This document shows, piece after piece, positions 17,582 to 28,296 of a DNA stretch of 64,000 nt (positions are counted from its first letter, which is position 1; each line of letters starts with the position of its first letter). A program made the position numbers and the translations under genes. This stretch comes from an uncultured Bacteroidales bacterium (lineage in GTDB: Bacteria; Bacteroidota; Bacteroidia; Bacteroidales; Paludibacteraceae): positions 42,095 through 106,094 of the forward strand of contig CASDOZ010000008.1 of the NCBI GenBank assembly GCA_949282265.1, read 5' to 3'. A model generated the notes under the pieces. That model saw only the letters and a list, made by a program, of their open reading frames with translations, did not search any database and was not told where the DNA came from.

Positions 17582-18946
17582 TCAGCCTTGCAGCGCCTGC
17601 GTGAGTTCTTGCAGGGACATGGGCTGCTGGTCGCCGGTCTGCATGTTTTTGAGCATGACCTTGCCGGCGGCGCGCTCCGTCTCGCCGACAATGGCAACGA
17701 ACGGTATCTGCTTGCTGTCGGCATAACCCAATTGCTTTTTCAACTTGGCCGGTTCGGGATATATTTCCACATTAAGGCCTTGTTTGCGCAAGGCAGCCGC
17801 CCACGGCAGACAAAACGCAATGTCTTCCGTACCCATGCCGGCAAACAGCAGGCGGGTCTGCTCGGTCGATGTTTCGGGATAGAGGCCGAGCTGGTTCAGC
17901 ACGTCATAAATGCGGTCGGCACCAAAGGAAATGCCCACGCCGGACACGCCATCCATGCCGAAAACGCCGGTCAGGTTGTCGTAACGGCCGCCGCCGGTGA
18001 TGCTGCCAATCTGCACATCCAGCGCCTTCACCTCAAATATGGCACCCGTATAGTAGTTCAGCCCGCGTGCCAGCGTCAAATCCAGTTCTACCGGCGTGGC
18101 TACCTGCACGGCATCGCACAGGCCGAAAATCGTTTCCATTTCCTCTATGCCTTTCAGCCCGACGGGCGAATCCGCCAGGATTTCCCTGAGGCGTGCCAGC
18201 TTGTCCGCATTGCTTCCCTGCAACAACAGGATAGGCTGCAGCCGGCTGATGGCTTCCTGCCCGATTCCCTTGGCCGCAAGCTCGGCATTCACGTTGTCCA
18301 GGCCGATTTTGTCCATTTTGTCAATGGCCACGGTGATGTCCACTATCTTTTCAGCTTCGCCGATAATGTCGGCTATACCAGCCAATATCTTGCGGTTGTT
18401 GATTTTGAGGCAAACGCGTATGTTCAGGCGGCGGTACACTTCATCGACAATCTGTATGAGTTCCAGCTCGTTGAGCAGGCTGTCGCTGCCCACTACATCG
18501 ACGTCACACTGGTAAAACTCGCGGTAACGTCCTTTCTGCGGCCGGTCAGCACGCCATACGGGCTGTATCTGGTAACGCTTGAAAGGGAACGTTATCTTGT
18601 CGCGGTTCTGCACGACGAAGCGCGCGAAAGGCACTGTCAGGTCGTAGCGCAGGCCTTTTTCGGAAATCCGGTTCGTCAGTTTCACACTGTTGCGCGCCAG
18701 CAGTTCATCGTCCTGCAAGCCGGCGGCAAAGTCGCCCGAGTTCAATATCTTGAACAACAGTTTGTCGCCTTCCGCACCATATTTGCCCATCAGCGTGGAG
18801 AGGTTCTCCATGGCCGGCGTTTCTATCTGCCGGAAGCCGTAGAGCCGGAATACGTCTTTTATCGTGTCAAAGATATAGTTGCGTTTCGCCATTTCTTCCG
18901 GCGTAAAATCGCGCGTCCCTTTGGGAATGGTAGGTTTCTGTGCCAT
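17582..18946 (-). CDS. hisS: Histidyl-tRNA synthetase
   Basis: This is a 454-residue class II synthetase that charges tRNA-His. Visible motifs are [20 protein letters not shown] (start), class II motif 2 around [15 protein letters not shown]-like sequence ([20 protein letters not shown]), the His-specific signatures [15 protein letters not shown] and GGGRYDNL, and the C-terminal anticodon-binding domain ([16 protein letters not shown]). I chose the Met at 18946 ([13 protein letters not shown]); an earlier in-frame Met adds 11 residues. It follows waaA by 33 bp on the same strand. Confidence 0.96.
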   Translation of the reverse strand: MAQKPTIPKGTRDFTPEEMAKRNYIFDTIKDVFRLYGFRQIETPAMENLSTLMGKYGAEGDKLLFKILNSGDFAAGLQDDELLARNSVKLTNRISEKGLRYDLTVPFARFVVQNRDKITFPFKRYQIQPVWRADRPQKGRYREFYQCDVDVVGSDSLLNELELIQIVDEVYRRLNIRVCLKINNRKILAGIADIIGEAEKIVDITVAIDKMDKIGLDNVNAELAAKGIGQEAISRLQPILLLQGSNADKLARLREILADSPVGLKGIEEMETIFGLCDAVQVATPVELDLTLARGLNYYTGAIFEVKALDVQIGSITGGGRYDNLTGVFGMDGVSGVGISFGADRIYDVLNQLGLYPETSTEQTRLLFAGMGTEDIAFCLPWAAALRKQGLNVEIYPEPAKLKKQLGYADSKQIPFVAIVGETERAAGKVMLKNMQTGDQQPMSLQELTQALQG

Positions 18947-18979
18947 AAATCGTATATCTAAAAGTTTTTGTTTTTCCAA

Positions 18980-20182
18980 TCAGTTTTCAAATATGTCGTG
19001 CATCAGCCTGTCGGTTGCACCGCGTTCAGATTGCACGTATTCTCCGGCCTTGCGTCCTGCATCCGCCGGATTGGCGAACAAACCGTCCAGAGTTTCGGCC
19101 AAAGTGCGGTAGTTCTTCACTGGGAAGCCTCCGCCGCAGGCGACCAGCCCGTGCGCTTCGCGGAACTTGCGGTATTCCGGCCCGAACACCACCGGCACGC
19201 CGAACACGGCTGCCTCGACCGTGTTGTGGATGCCAACGCCAAAACCACCGCCCACGTAGGCAATGGTCGCGTAGCGGTAAAGCGACGATAGCATACCCAT
19301 CGTATCGACAATGAGGCAATCGGCACTCGAAAGGTTTTGCGGCGTCGCTTCGGTGTAACGGATATAACGCCCTTCGAGCATTTGGAAAATCCGGTTCAGG
19401 TGTTCCGCATGTATTTCGTGCGGCACTAAAATCAGCTTGAAGTTCCGGCGTTCATGATAATAGCGCACCAGCAATTCCTCATCGGCCGGCCACGTGCTGC
19501 CGGCAACCAGCACGAGACTGTCCTGCACGAACTTCTGCACAAGCGGAAATTCCTTTGCTTCGGCCGCAATGGCCACCACTCGGTCAAAGCGCGGGTCGCC
19601 ACAAACGGTAGTGTTCCCGATGCGGTAGCGCGCGAGCAGACGCTCGGATGCCTCGTCCTGCACGAACAAGTGCGTGAAACAGCGCAAGCATTTGCGGTAG
19701 CTGCCGCCATACCAGCGGAAAAAAGCCTGCTTCGGGTTGAATATGGCTGCAATGCTGTAAACCGGCACATTGTGCTGCTGCAAACATTTCAGATAGTTCG
19801 GCCAGAATTCATATTTGATGAATATGGCCTTTTCCGGCCTGACCATCTCCACAAAACGCCGCGCGTTCTTGCGTGTGGCAAAGGGCAGATATGCGACAAT
19901 ATCGGCCAGCGGATAGTTCTTGCGCATTTCATAGCCGGATGGCGAAAAGAACGTCAGTATGATTTTCCTGTCCGGGCGTTCGGCTTTCAGGCGCTCTATG
20001 AGCGGGCGTCCCTGCTCAAACTCGCCGACCGAGGCGGCATGAAACCAAATATATTGAGCCGAAGGCTCCAGCTTGGCTTCCAGTTCCTGGAACACGGTTT
20101 TCTGGCCATCAACCAGCTTGCGGGCTTTCCGATTAAACAAGGCGGCCACGCGAACCAACCAAAAATAAATAGATACGAACAT
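18980..20182 (-). CDS. waaA: 3-deoxy-D-manno-octulosonic acid (Kdo) transferase
   Basis: This is a 400-residue glycosyltransferase that adds Kdo to lipid A precursors on the inner-membrane face. An N-terminal membrane anchor (FVSIYFWLVRVAALF) precedes the conserved WFHAASVGEFEQ segment, FIKYEFWPNYL, and the C-terminal nucleotide-sugar site YVGGGFGVGIHNTVEAAVFG-like motif with PEYRKFREA. The length is normal. It is the promoter-proximal gene of a waaA-hisS pair; a CAAAGGTA sequence (minus-strand TACCTTTG) lies 31 bp upstream of the start. Confidence 0.95.
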   Translation of the reverse strand: MFVSIYFWLVRVAALFNRKARKLVDGQKTVFQELEAKLEPSAQYIWFHAASVGEFEQGRPLIERLKAERPDRKIILTFFSPSGYEMRKNYPLADIVAYLPFATRKNARRFVEMVRPEKAIFIKYEFWPNYLKCLQQHNVPVYSIAAIFNPKQAFFRWYGGSYRKCLRCFTHLFVQDEASERLLARYRIGNTTVCGDPRFDRVVAIAAEAKEFPLVQKFVQDSLVLVAGSTWPADEELLVRYYHERRNFKLILVPHEIHAEHLNRIFQMLEGRYIRYTEATPQNLSSADCLIVDTMGMLSSLYRYATIAYVGGGFGVGIHNTVEAAVFGVPVVFGPEYRKFREAHGLVACGGGFPVKNYRTLAETLDGLFANPADAGRKAGEYVQSERGATDRLMHDIFEN

Positions 20183-20212
20183 GATAAATCCGGTTTAGCT
20201 GAAAATGAGATG

Positions 20213-20220
20213 CAAAGGTA
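20213..20220 (-). promoter_or_regulatory. -7 box upstream of waaA
   Basis: TACCTTTG on the minus strand lies 31 bp before the waaA start. The best -33 candidate (TTGG near 20246) is about 25 nt away, longer than at the other promoters, so the match is partial. The rest of 20221-20417 shows no supported gene. Confidence 0.5.
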
Positions 20221-20417
20221 TAAAAAAAGCATGAACTCTCCTTGCCAAAAAACATACGGGTACGAAATTATGTCATCGTACGGAGCCTTAGAAGCAATGC
20301 GGGAACGAACGCGAGGCAGACAATCCACGCATAAACCCATGCAAGATTCCGGCGCGAAGGACAGAATGACAAGAAGAGGTGAATGCAACCAGACTTGCAC
20401 GGATTTCCGAACCGCAC

Positions 20418-20453
20418 AAAAAAAGTGCGCCGGACCAAACATCCGGCGCACTT
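20418..20453 (-). terminator. Strong intrinsic terminator of the ispG-to-M16 operon
   Basis: This is a perfect 12-bp inverted repeat (AAGTGCGCCGGA, 20423-20434 with 20442-20453) with a 7-nt loop. On the minus strand a T-run follows (20418-20424). It begins 24 bp after the M16 protease stop. Confidence 0.9.
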
Positions 20454-20477
20454 ATCCTGTTGCTTGTCAGCCTTCAA

Positions 20478-23309
20478 TTATTCGGCCGGCATCATCACTA
20501 CTTCCATTACGTTGCCCTGGTCAACCAAGTTTTTCAACGTGGCTTGCACGGTCTCCGCCGTGATGGCATTGATAGCAGTCTGGTAGTCTTTCACGTAATC
20601 CACGCCGTCAATATAATAACGGTACAGAATGGTATTGTGCCAGAAACCGTTCTCCTCCATGTCTTCTGCCAAGTCCTTCAACATGCTTTCCTTCACTTTC
20701 TGCAAATCGTCGGCACGCGGACCATCGGCAATGATAGTGTTCACTTCCTCGTGGATAATATCCATCAGTTTTTCCTGCTTTTCCGGGTCGGTATCGAACT
20801 GCATAATCAGCAAAGCCTGCTCCACTGGACGTTGCAGAACCGTACCGAGCACACCGACGCCGTAACTGCCGCCTTCGCGTTCGCGGATGCTTTCCAGGTA
20901 GCGGATTTCCAGAACCCGGCCAATGGCATCCATGTTCAGGCGGTTTTCAAGCGTATAAGCCAAGTCGCCCGTGTAGGTAATACGGTTGCTGGCCGTATGT
21001 ATTTGCATTTCGCGCGTGAAATAATTCTTCACTTCGCCTGCCGGCGTACGCACACCGTGGTCGGTGTAGGTTTCCGCACCTTTCTTCGATTTCAAACCGC
21101 CGAGCCACGTGCAAATCTGTCGCTGCGTCTGTTCGTTTTCCGGGTCAATGTTGCCGGTAAAGAAGAAAATGAAATCGGCCGGCATGGCAAAACGTTCCTT
21201 GTATATGGCAATCGCCTTGTCTTGATCGACTTTGTCAAGCATTTCCATGTTGAACAGCACCGTGCGCGAGCTGTGGCTGCTCTGCGTGGTCTGTATGCTG
21301 TCCCGGAAAACACTCTTCGGGTCTGCATCGCGGTTTGCCAAGGCGGTCTTGTAGAAGCTTATCAAGGCTGCGTAATCGTCATCATCGCGGCGCGGCGCGG
21401 TGAAGTACAGGTATGTGAGTTGCAGCATGGTTTCAAAATCAGCCACGGACGAGCTGCCGCTCATCGATTCGCTGTCCTCGCCGATGCTGGGCGACACGCG
21501 GGCAATCTTGCCGGTCAGCACCTTGCCCAACTCGATTTGCGAGAAATTGCCTACTCCGTTGCTTGACACGATGTCGGTAGCCAGCATGGCCGATGGCAGC
21601 AAAGCCACATCGTTTACCTTGGACATGCCGCCCAAGCTGTATGCACGCATCAAGATTTCATCCTGTTTGAACTCCGTCGGTTTGATAACCACCCGCACGC
21701 CATTACTCAACGTCCACTCCGTCGTTCCGAGGCTTTCGTTATAGCTTGTTTTCTTGATTTTGCCCGCTTTCGGGGCTTTGTCAATCAGTTCTTTGTCCAA
21801 CACTTCCTCTTTCGGGGCTTCCAGCTCCATGGCTTTCACTTCCGCCAAAATGGAAAGCACTTCCGCCTTGTCAGGCAAATCGGTACCTTCCTTGTCAGCC
21901 GCCATAATGCTGATAATCTGGTTCTCATCCGTAACAAGCGACTTAGCCATCTGGTTCAATACATCCAACGAAATTAATGGCAAAAATTCTTTTACAGTCT
22001 GATATTCCCATTCGATACCCGGAATCACTTCTTTGTCGAGGAAATTACGGATATACTCCTGTGCCAACTGGATATTCTTGCGGTTACCACGCTCGTTGTA
22101 CATTTTTTCATATTGCTTCAATATGTCTGTCTTGGCGCGTTCCAGTTCCGCGTTCGTAAACCCGAAACGTTTTAATATCTCGGCTTCTACAAGGATATCG
22201 CGCAAGGCCTCCGTTTCCATACCCGGTTTCGGAATCGAAATCACTTGGAAAGCATCCTTTGATTTAACTAACTCGCCGTCCCAGCAAACTGCCAGCACAA
22301 ACGAAGCATCCGGTTTCTGGGTCAATTCATCGAAACGATAACCCATAATCGTGGAAACAAGGTTGCTCATCAAGTCAGCCACATAACCATTTATGGACAC
22401 TTTTATCTCGTCCGGCATCGGTTCGTGCTTGTATTCCAGCTCAATGCGGGCATTCGGTGCTTCTTTGTCAGTTACGATGGAAACAATCGGCTCCACATTG
22501 TCAGCAATTGGATAAATGGGACGCTCGCCACGATTGGCACGTGCCGGGATCGGGCCGAACAAATCCTTGATTTTCTGCTCCATTTTGTCCACGTCTATAT
22601 CACCAACCACGATGATACCTTGCAAATCTGGCCCATACCATTTGTGATAATAGTCACGCAAAGCATCATAGGTAAAGTTGTTGATAACGGCCGTATCGCC
22701 AATCACATCGCGCTTGGCATACTGCGAACCCGGATATTTCTGCTTGTTGGATTCTTTCCACATACGGCGGTTGGCATCTGCACCAGTACGCCATTCTTCA
22801 CGGATTACACCACGCTCTGCATCGATTTCATCATCTTGCAATAACAGTGAGCACGACCAATCATGCAACACCAGCAAGGCCGAGTCCAGAATGGCTTCAC
22901 GGTAAGTCGGCACATCGGACAAACGATAAACCGTCTCGTCCAACGAAGTGTAGGCGTTGATGTTTCCGCCAAAGTTCACACCAATAGACTCAAAATAATT
23001 GATGATTCCCTTGCCCTCGAAATGCTCAGTACCGTTGAAGGCCATGTGTTCCAGAAAATGCGCAAGACCGTTCTGGTGGTCTTCTTCCAAGATGGCACCG
23101 ACCGCCTGCGCGATATGGAACTCACAACGTTCTTTCGGTTGTTCATTATGGCGTATGTAATACGTCAAACCGTTCTCCAACTGTCCGTAACGTACCGCCG
23201 AATCGATAGGCACCTGTTGTTGGGGCTGCATTTGCGCCCGCATGATACCCGTACCGAACAAGAATGACATGCACAGTACGGAAATTTTAAATACATTCAT
23301 TTTTGTCAT
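20478..23309 (-). CDS. M16-family zinc metallopeptidase (insulinase/pitrilysin-like)
   Basis: This is a 943-residue exported protein with an N-terminal signal segment (VFKISVLCMSFLFGTGIMRA). The first peptidase half has the inverted zinc motif HFLEHMAFNG (HxxEH) near residue 85 and the distal Glu in DAERGVIREEWR. The second half (from ~residue 520) lacks the motif, as is usual for paired M16 domains that form a closed chamber. It degrades peptides, probably in the periplasm. It is the last gene of a five-gene run and is followed by a strong terminator. Confidence 0.94.
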   Translation of the reverse strand: MTKMNVFKISVLCMSFLFGTGIMRAQMQPQQQVPIDSAVRYGQLENGLTYYIRHNEQPKERCEFHIAQAVGAILEEDHQNGLAHFLEHMAFNGTEHFEGKGIINYFESIGVNFGGNINAYTSLDETVYRLSDVPTYREAILDSALLVLHDWSCSLLLQDDEIDAERGVIREEWRTGADANRRMWKESNKQKYPGSQYAKRDVIGDTAVINNFTYDALRDYYHKWYGPDLQGIIVVGDIDVDKMEQKIKDLFGPIPARANRGERPIYPIADNVEPIVSIVTDKEAPNARIELEYKHEPMPDEIKVSINGYVADLMSNLVSTIMGYRFDELTQKPDASFVLAVCWDGELVKSKDAFQVISIPKPGMETEALRDILVEAEILKRFGFTNAELERAKTDILKQYEKMYNERGNRKNIQLAQEYIRNFLDKEVIPGIEWEYQTVKEFLPLISLDVLNQMAKSLVTDENQIISIMAADKEGTDLPDKAEVLSILAEVKAMELEAPKEEVLDKELIDKAPKAGKIKKTSYNESLGTTEWTLSNGVRVVIKPTEFKQDEILMRAYSLGGMSKVNDVALLPSAMLATDIVSSNGVGNFSQIELGKVLTGKIARVSPSIGEDSESMSGSSSVADFETMLQLTYLYFTAPRRDDDDYAALISFYKTALANRDADPKSVFRDSIQTTQSSHSSRTVLFNMEMLDKVDQDKAIAIYKERFAMPADFIFFFTGNIDPENEQTQRQICTWLGGLKSKKGAETYTDHGVRTPAGEVKNYFTREMQIHTASNRITYTGDLAYTLENRLNMDAIGRVLEIRYLESIREREGGSYGVGVLGTVLQRPVEQALLIMQFDTDPEKQEKLMDIIHEEVNTIIADGPRADDLQKVKESMLKDLAEDMEENGFWHNTILYRYYIDGVDYVKDYQTAINAITAETVQATLKNLVDQGNVMEVVMMPAE

Positions 23310-23324
23310 AATTATATAATTAGG

Positions 23325-23984
23325 TTATGAATTTCCTTTTGTTCCCGGCGCACCTGCTATCAAAATCACCTGTAACTCTTTCGGGCCATGGGCACCAAGC
23401 ACCAAAGTTTTTTCTATGTCAGCCGTTCGGCTCGGGCCGGTTACGGTCGTTATGGACGAAGGCAAGTCATTACCATACTTGGCTTGTATGGCTTCGTAAG
23501 CATCGTCCAAATAATTGACCAACTGGCTCGTATATGCCCAAACAATATGCACTGGCGAATAACCGTGCATTTGCCGTCCAGAGGGCAAAGCCGATGACAT
23601 AATGACGCTACCTGTACGCGCCACTAAAAATTCGCAACCGGTTATTCCCGCCTGCATAGCGGAAAAATCAACCTGGTTGCAAGAAACAGGAATCCCGTAA
23701 CTTGCAAGAAGCCCAGCCAAATACACATCTCTGCAATACAAATAGGGTATGCCCCTTTCCTCAATAAAGCGGCTTAACCACTTGCCAGCCTCCTGCTCGC
23801 TCCCCAGCAACTCGCAATGTCCATTAATAGCATCCAATTCCTGCTTGAAACAAGTCGGAGCATCCGGCTCTATCGGTTTGTAAACCGACTCTCCGGCAAC
23901 AATGGACTGCTCGCAGGCTGTAATTCTTTTGCTATTCTTATTCTGACGTATGCGAGCCAGAATATGTTCCTTTGCTTTATCCAT
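23325..23984 (-). CDS. LUD-domain protein (LutC/YkgG-like)
   Basis: This is a 219-residue protein of the LUD/LutC family, seen in CEFLVARTGSVIMSS, RQMHGYSPVHIVWAYTSQLV, and the C-terminal TGPSRTADIEKTLVLGAHGPKEL. LutC works with LutA and LutB in lactate oxidation, but neither partner is nearby. Here the gene sits between ftsH (9-bp gap) and the M16 protease gene (15-bp gap), so its role may differ from lactate use. Confidence 0.88.
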   Translation of the reverse strand: MDKAKEHILARIRQNKNSKRITACEQSIVAGESVYKPIEPDAPTCFKQELDAINGHCELLGSEQEAGKWLSRFIEERGIPYLYCRDVYLAGLLASYGIPVSCNQVDFSAMQAGITGCEFLVARTGSVIMSSALPSGRQMHGYSPVHIVWAYTSQLVNYLDDAYEAIQAKYGNDLPSSITTVTGPSRTADIEKTLVLGAHGPKELQVILIAGAPGTKGNS

Positions 23985-23993
23985 ACTAAAAAA

Positions 23994-26060
23994 TCAGTCT
24001 TTATCCACATTTTGCCCATCCCCAGCCTGTGGTTCCGGCTGGGGCTTCGTTTCCGTTCCGGCCTCATCGGCAGGAGTTTCCGATGCCGCGGCAGTTTGTT
24101 CCGCCTTTTGTGCCGCAACCTTCTCGTTGTCCTCGATCAGTTCATCTTGCCGCGATTTCCACTTGCGTTCACCCAGAACGGCAGCCACATCATCGGACGT
24201 GATAACCTCGCGTTCAATCAGCAGCTCGGCCAGTTTATGGTGTCCGGCCTCGTTTTCGCGCAAAATCTGTTTGGCGCGCTCATACTGCGTTTCAATAATG
24301 GCACGTGCTTCAGCGTCGATGGTTTCAGCCGTCTTTTCGCTATACGGTTTCGTAAATCCGTAATCGGAACGGCCTGTCGAGTCGTAATAACTGAGGTTCG
24401 AGAGCTTGTCGCTCATTCCATAATAAGCCACCATGGCGTATGCCTGTTTGGTAACACGTTCCAGATCATTCAATGCGCCGGTTGATGTCTGTCCCAAGAA
24501 CAACTCCTCGGCGGCACGGCCACCCAAAGTTGCACAAAGTTCATCCAGAATATGTTCGCGATTCGTCAATTGCCGCTCTTCGGGCAAGTACCAAGCTGCG
24601 CCCAAGGCCATACCGCGCGGCACGATCGTAACCTTTACCAGCGGATTGGCATACTGGGTCATCCAGCTGATAGTAGCGTGTCCCGCCTCATGATATGCGA
24701 TAGAACGTTTTTCTTCCACGGTCATAATTTTGGTTTTCTTTTCCAAACCACCCACGATACGGTCCACCGCATCCATAAAGTCCTGTTTTTCCACAAACTT
24801 CTTGTCTTTGCGGGCGGCAATCAAAGCTGCCTCGTTGCAGACATTGGCAATATCGGCGCCGGAGAAGCCGGGCGTCTGTTTGGCCAGAAAATTCACATCC
24901 ACCGTATCATTGATTTTCAGCGGACGCAGATGCACGTTGAATATCTCCTTGCGCTCGGTTACATCGGGCAATTCCACATGGATCTGGCGGTCGAAACGGC
25001 CGGCACGCAGCAAAGCCGAATCAAGCACGTCGGCACGGTTGGTGGCAGCCAGAATAATGACGCCGCTGTTGGAACCGAAGCCGTCCATTTCGGTCAGTAA
25101 CTGGTTCAAGGTGCTTTCGCGCTCATCGTTGCCACCCATGTTCAGGTTCTTGCCGCGGGCGCGCCCGATGGCATCAATCTCGTCGATGAAGATAATGCAC
25201 GGCGCTTTCTCCTTAGCCTGCCGGAACAAGTCGCGCACGCGGCTGGCACCCACGCCAACAAACATCTCCACGAAATCCGAGCCGGACATGGAGAAGAAAG
25301 GCACATCAGCCTCACCGGCCACCGCTTTGGCCAACAAGGTTTTTCCTGTTCCCGGAGGGCCTACGAGCAATGCACCCTTGGGAATTTTGCCGCCTAGCTC
25401 GGTATATTTCTTTGGGTTCTTCAGGAACGAAACGATTTCCTCCACTTCCTGCTTCGCACCGGCCAGACCCGCCACATCCTTAAAGGTCGTGCGGTCTTTG
25501 GCGTTGCCCTTGTCGAAGAGCTGGGCACGCGATTTCCCGACATTGAAAATGCCGCCCATGCCACCAGCTGCACCGCCACCCAAACGGCGGTTCATAAAGA
25601 CAAAGAACAGAATCAGCAGCAAGAAAGGCAGGATTGTCGTCAGGAACAGATACCAATAATTGCGTCCTTCCTCGTAGTCCACCTTCATGCCGGCCACGGC
25701 GGGATTCTCCTTTTTCTGCTGCGAAAGATACTTGGAGAATTCCTCCACGCTCGGGATATTGATGGTGATGCTATGTTCGCGCGGATAGGACTCTTCATCG
25801 GTGCCGAACACCTGGGTCAGAGCCGAATCGCTGATTTTAGCCACCACGACATTGGTCGAAAAGACCGTAACCGACTCCACATAGCCTTTCTCAATATAAG
25901 TTTCAAACGTGGAATAAGGTGTCTTGGACGGCACATCCTTGTTGAAAAACAGGCTGCCAAGCAAAGCCAGAATGATAATGGTATATATCCACGATATGTT
26001 GAACCGCGACTTTTTGCCGCCGTTCGGGGAATTTACATTTTGCTTGTTGTTTGCTTCCAT
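23994..26060 (-). CDS. ftsH: ATP-dependent zinc metalloprotease FtsH
   Basis: This is a 688-residue membrane protease. Two membrane helices ([18 protein letters not shown] near 25-42; [19 protein letters not shown] near 130-150) flank a periplasmic loop. The AAA+ ATPase has Walker A GPPGTGKT and Walker [12 protein letters not shown], plus the arginine-finger region [11 protein letters not shown]. The M41 peptidase site is HEAGH. A long acidic, Gln/Ala/Glu-rich tail ends the protein. It degrades membrane and regulatory proteins. It follows rsfS by 12 bp. Confidence 0.97.
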   Translation of the reverse strand: MEANNKQNVNSPNGGKKSRFNISWIYTIIILALLGSLFFNKDVPSKTPYSTFETYIEKGYVESVTVFSTNVVVAKISDSALTQVFGTDEESYPREHSITINIPSVEEFSKYLSQQKKENPAVAGMKVDYEEGRNYWYLFLTTILPFLLLILFFVFMNRRLGGGAAGGMGGIFNVGKSRAQLFDKGNAKDRTTFKDVAGLAGAKQEVEEIVSFLKNPKKYTELGGKIPKGALLVGPPGTGKTLLAKAVAGEADVPFFSMSGSDFVEMFVGVGASRVRDLFRQAKEKAPCIIFIDEIDAIGRARGKNLNMGGNDERESTLNQLLTEMDGFGSNSGVIILAATNRADVLDSALLRAGRFDRQIHVELPDVTERKEIFNVHLRPLKINDTVDVNFLAKQTPGFSGADIANVCNEAALIAARKDKKFVEKQDFMDAVDRIVGGLEKKTKIMTVEEKRSIAYHEAGHATISWMTQYANPLVKVTIVPRGMALGAAWYLPEERQLTNREHILDELCATLGGRAAEELFLGQTSTGALNDLERVTKQAYAMVAYYGMSDKLSNLSYYDSTGRSDYGFTKPYSEKTAETIDAEARAIIETQYERAKQILRENEAGHHKLAELLIEREVITSDDVAAVLGERKWKSRQDELIEDNEKVAAQKAEQTAAASETPADEAGTETKPQPEPQAGDGQNVDKD

Positions 26061-26072
26061 AAAAGTTGTATG

Positions 26073-26432
26073 TTAATCTAAATCAGGGATGAATGTTATC
26101 TCCGCATCTTCCCACAAATGCTCTATGTCGTAGAACTCGCGGGCTTCGCGTTTAAACACATGTACGATGATTTGTCCGTAGTCAATGGCTATCCACACGC
26201 TGTTTTCAAAACCGTCGGCGGCAAAGGGTTTCACCCGCAACACATCGCGCACATGGTCCTTGACCGAAGTGGCAATGGCAGCTACCTGCACGTTGGAATC
26301 ACCTTCGCATATCACGAAATAGCCGCATGGGGCCTCTTTCAGTGCTGTCAGATTCACAACAGCGATGCGTTTACCTTTTTTGTCTTGTATCCCGTTTACG
26401 ATTTCGGATACGAGTTGTTCGTTTTCTGTCAT
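26073..26432 (-). CDS. rsfS: Ribosomal silencing factor RsfS
   Basis: This is a 119-residue member of the RsfS/Iojap family, which binds ribosomal protein L14 and keeps subunits apart under starvation. Conserved pieces are LVSEIVNGIQDKKGKRI, APCGYFVICEGDSNVQVAAIA, and the C-terminal WIAIDYGQIIVHVF followed by YDIEHLW. The length is typical. It lies between ispG (37-bp gap) and ftsH, a common Bacteroidota arrangement. Confidence 0.95.
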   Translation of the reverse strand: MTENEQLVSEIVNGIQDKKGKRIAVVNLTALKEAPCGYFVICEGDSNVQVAAIATSVKDHVRDVLRVKPFAADGFENSVWIAIDYGQIIVHVFKREAREFYDIEHLWEDAEITFIPDLD

Positions 26433-26469
26433 TCAAAGCAGTTTTACCAGATATTTATAAATTCATTTT

Positions 26470-28215
26470 TTATTGTTTCCCGTCAGCAGGATGCCAGTCA
26501 CCGTTGGCCTTGATCAGGCCGACCAGCTTATCGACAGCTTCCTCCTCCGGTATGTTCTTTTCCACGCAAACGCGGTTTTTGTACAGGCTCACCCGTCCGC
26601 GGCCGGCACCCACATAGCCGTAATCAGCATCGGCCATTTCGCCCGGGCCGTTCACAATACAGCCCATAACGCCTATTTTCAGCCCATTCAAATGGGCGGT
26701 TGCAGCCTTGACACGCGCCACGGTCGCCTGCAAGTCAAACAAGGTGCGGCCACAACTCGGGCAGGAGATATACTCCGTCTTGCTCATCCTTTTGCGGGCG
26801 GCCTGCATGATGGAAAACGCCGTTTCCACACAAACTGCCGGCGGCAACACCGCACTTTCAATATAAAGTCCGTTAATTAATCCATCCAAAAACAAAACGC
26901 CCATGTCAGCCGCCGTTTTCAGCTGCATGGTTTCTGCCAATGTGTCAGTCGGGCACACTTTTGCCACGACCGGCAGCCGGCAGCCGGCAGCCATCAGTCT
27001 GTGGATGGCCGCCCTGAAATCGCCCACCGGATTGGCGTGGCGGCTTTCGAGCAGCAACACCGCCTGCCGCGGCAAAGCGGCAATGCGTTTTTCGTCCAGC
27101 TCGCTGCAAAGCAGCTCGATGACCGGCAACGGCATGCTGTCAGCCGTTTCCCAGCCATTTTCGGACAAATATATGTCAGGAGCGAGTTTCCCGTAATCAG
27201 AACGTCTTCCAAACACGACCGGCACGCGGTTTCCGCCGACTAGGCCGACCTGAACCGTATCCCTGCAAAACTCCGAAGCAAGTGCTCCGTCAAAAACCAC
27301 ACCATTTATCGGCTCGTGGTTCTCGCGCAGGCGGTAGTAGTCCGCCAGTTGCCGCGCCACGGGAATCTCGGCCTCGGGCGCCTCGCTGAGCGACACGCGG
27401 ATGGTGTCGCCGATGCCATCGGCCAGGAGCGCGCCAATGCCGACCGCCGACTTGATGCGCCCGTCCTCGCCGTCGCCGGCCTCCGTTACGCCCAAATGCA
27501 GCGGGAACGCCATGCCCTCCTGCTCCATCGTGTCCGCTAGCAAGCGGACAGTCTGCACCATGACCGCCGTGTTGGAGGCCTTGATGGAAATGACCACGTC
27601 GGCAAAATGCTCTTCCACGCAAATGCGCAGGAACTCCATGCACGACTCCACCATACCGCGGGGCGTATCGCCGTAACGGCTCATGATGCGGTCGGAGAGC
27701 GAGCCGTGGTTCACGCCGATGCGTATGGCCGTGCCGTGCTTGCGGCAGATGTCCAGGAAGGGGACAAAACGGTCGCGGATGCGCTGCAACTCCGCGGCGT
27801 ACTGTTCGTCCGTATAGTCCAGTTGCTCGAACTTGCGCGCCTTATCCACGTAGTTCCCGGGGTTGATGCGCACCTTTTCCACATAACGGGCGGCCGTGTC
27901 GGCAGCCACGGGCTGGAAATGGATATCCGCGACGAGCGGCACCATGCGGTGTCCCTGCGCCGCCAAGGCGGCTTCCACGCCGGCGTGTATATGGCGGAGG
28001 TTCTCCGCCTCGCGGACTCCTTGCGCCGTAAAGCGCACCAGTTCGCCGCCGGCATCGATAATGCGCAAGGCCTGCGCCACGCTGCCTTCCGTGTCGTTGG
28101 TGTCGGTGTTGGCCATGGACTGGATGCGCACCGGATTATCGCCGCCAAGCAACAATCCGCCTATGCGGACGGCCTGCGAACGGCGACGCTGGTAATTAAA
28201 CAAGTTTCTGGACAT
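26470..28215 (-). CDS. ispG: 4-hydroxy-3-methylbut-2-en-1-yl diphosphate synthase, long form
   Basis: This is a 581-residue enzyme of the MEP isoprenoid pathway. The N-terminal TIM barrel is visible from GGDNPVRIQSMANTDT to RIGVNHGSLSDRIM. The C-terminal Fe-S domain has CPSCGRTLFD, GVMGCIVNGPGEM and the following DYGYVGAG. Compared with the ~370-residue E. coli enzyme it has a central insertion of ~200 residues, the known long form of Bacteroidota, Chlamydia and plants. I start at the Met at 28215 (MSRNLFNYQRRRS); an upstream in-frame extension is not conserved-looking. It is probably the first gene of the run to the M16 protease. Confidence 0.95.
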   Translation of the reverse strand: MSRNLFNYQRRRSQAVRIGGLLLGGDNPVRIQSMANTDTNDTEGSVAQALRIIDAGGELVRFTAQGVREAENLRHIHAGVEAALAAQGHRMVPLVADIHFQPVAADTAARYVEKVRINPGNYVDKARKFEQLDYTDEQYAAELQRIRDRFVPFLDICRKHGTAIRIGVNHGSLSDRIMSRYGDTPRGMVESCMEFLRICVEEHFADVVISIKASNTAVMVQTVRLLADTMEQEGMAFPLHLGVTEAGDGEDGRIKSAVGIGALLADGIGDTIRVSLSEAPEAEIPVARQLADYYRLRENHEPINGVVFDGALASEFCRDTVQVGLVGGNRVPVVFGRRSDYGKLAPDIYLSENGWETADSMPLPVIELLCSELDEKRIAALPRQAVLLLESRHANPVGDFRAAIHRLMAAGCRLPVVAKVCPTDTLAETMQLKTAADMGVLFLDGLINGLYIESAVLPPAVCVETAFSIMQAARKRMSKTEYISCPSCGRTLFDLQATVARVKAATAHLNGLKIGVMGCIVNGPGEMADADYGYVGAGRGRVSLYKNRVCVEKNIPEEEAVDKLVGLIKANGDWHPADGKQ

Positions 28216-28296
28216 ATACAAAGCATTATGAAAGGTCCACGCGAACCGCTTGCAAAAATACGCTTTTTTACCAAACCAGCGAAATGAAAATCCGGC

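Noticed and set aside
17552-18961. Long plus-strand frame (469 codons) opposite hisS
   Set aside because: It mirrors the hisS coding frame; the translation has no domain and hisS is certain.
20221-20417. Short frames between waaA and the M16 terminator
   Set aside because: No ribosome-binding site, domain or conserved feature; treated as non-coding.
19454-20563. Plus-strand frame spanning waaA and the following gap
   Set aside because: It crosses the waaA promoter and the M16 terminator and has no homology-like features.
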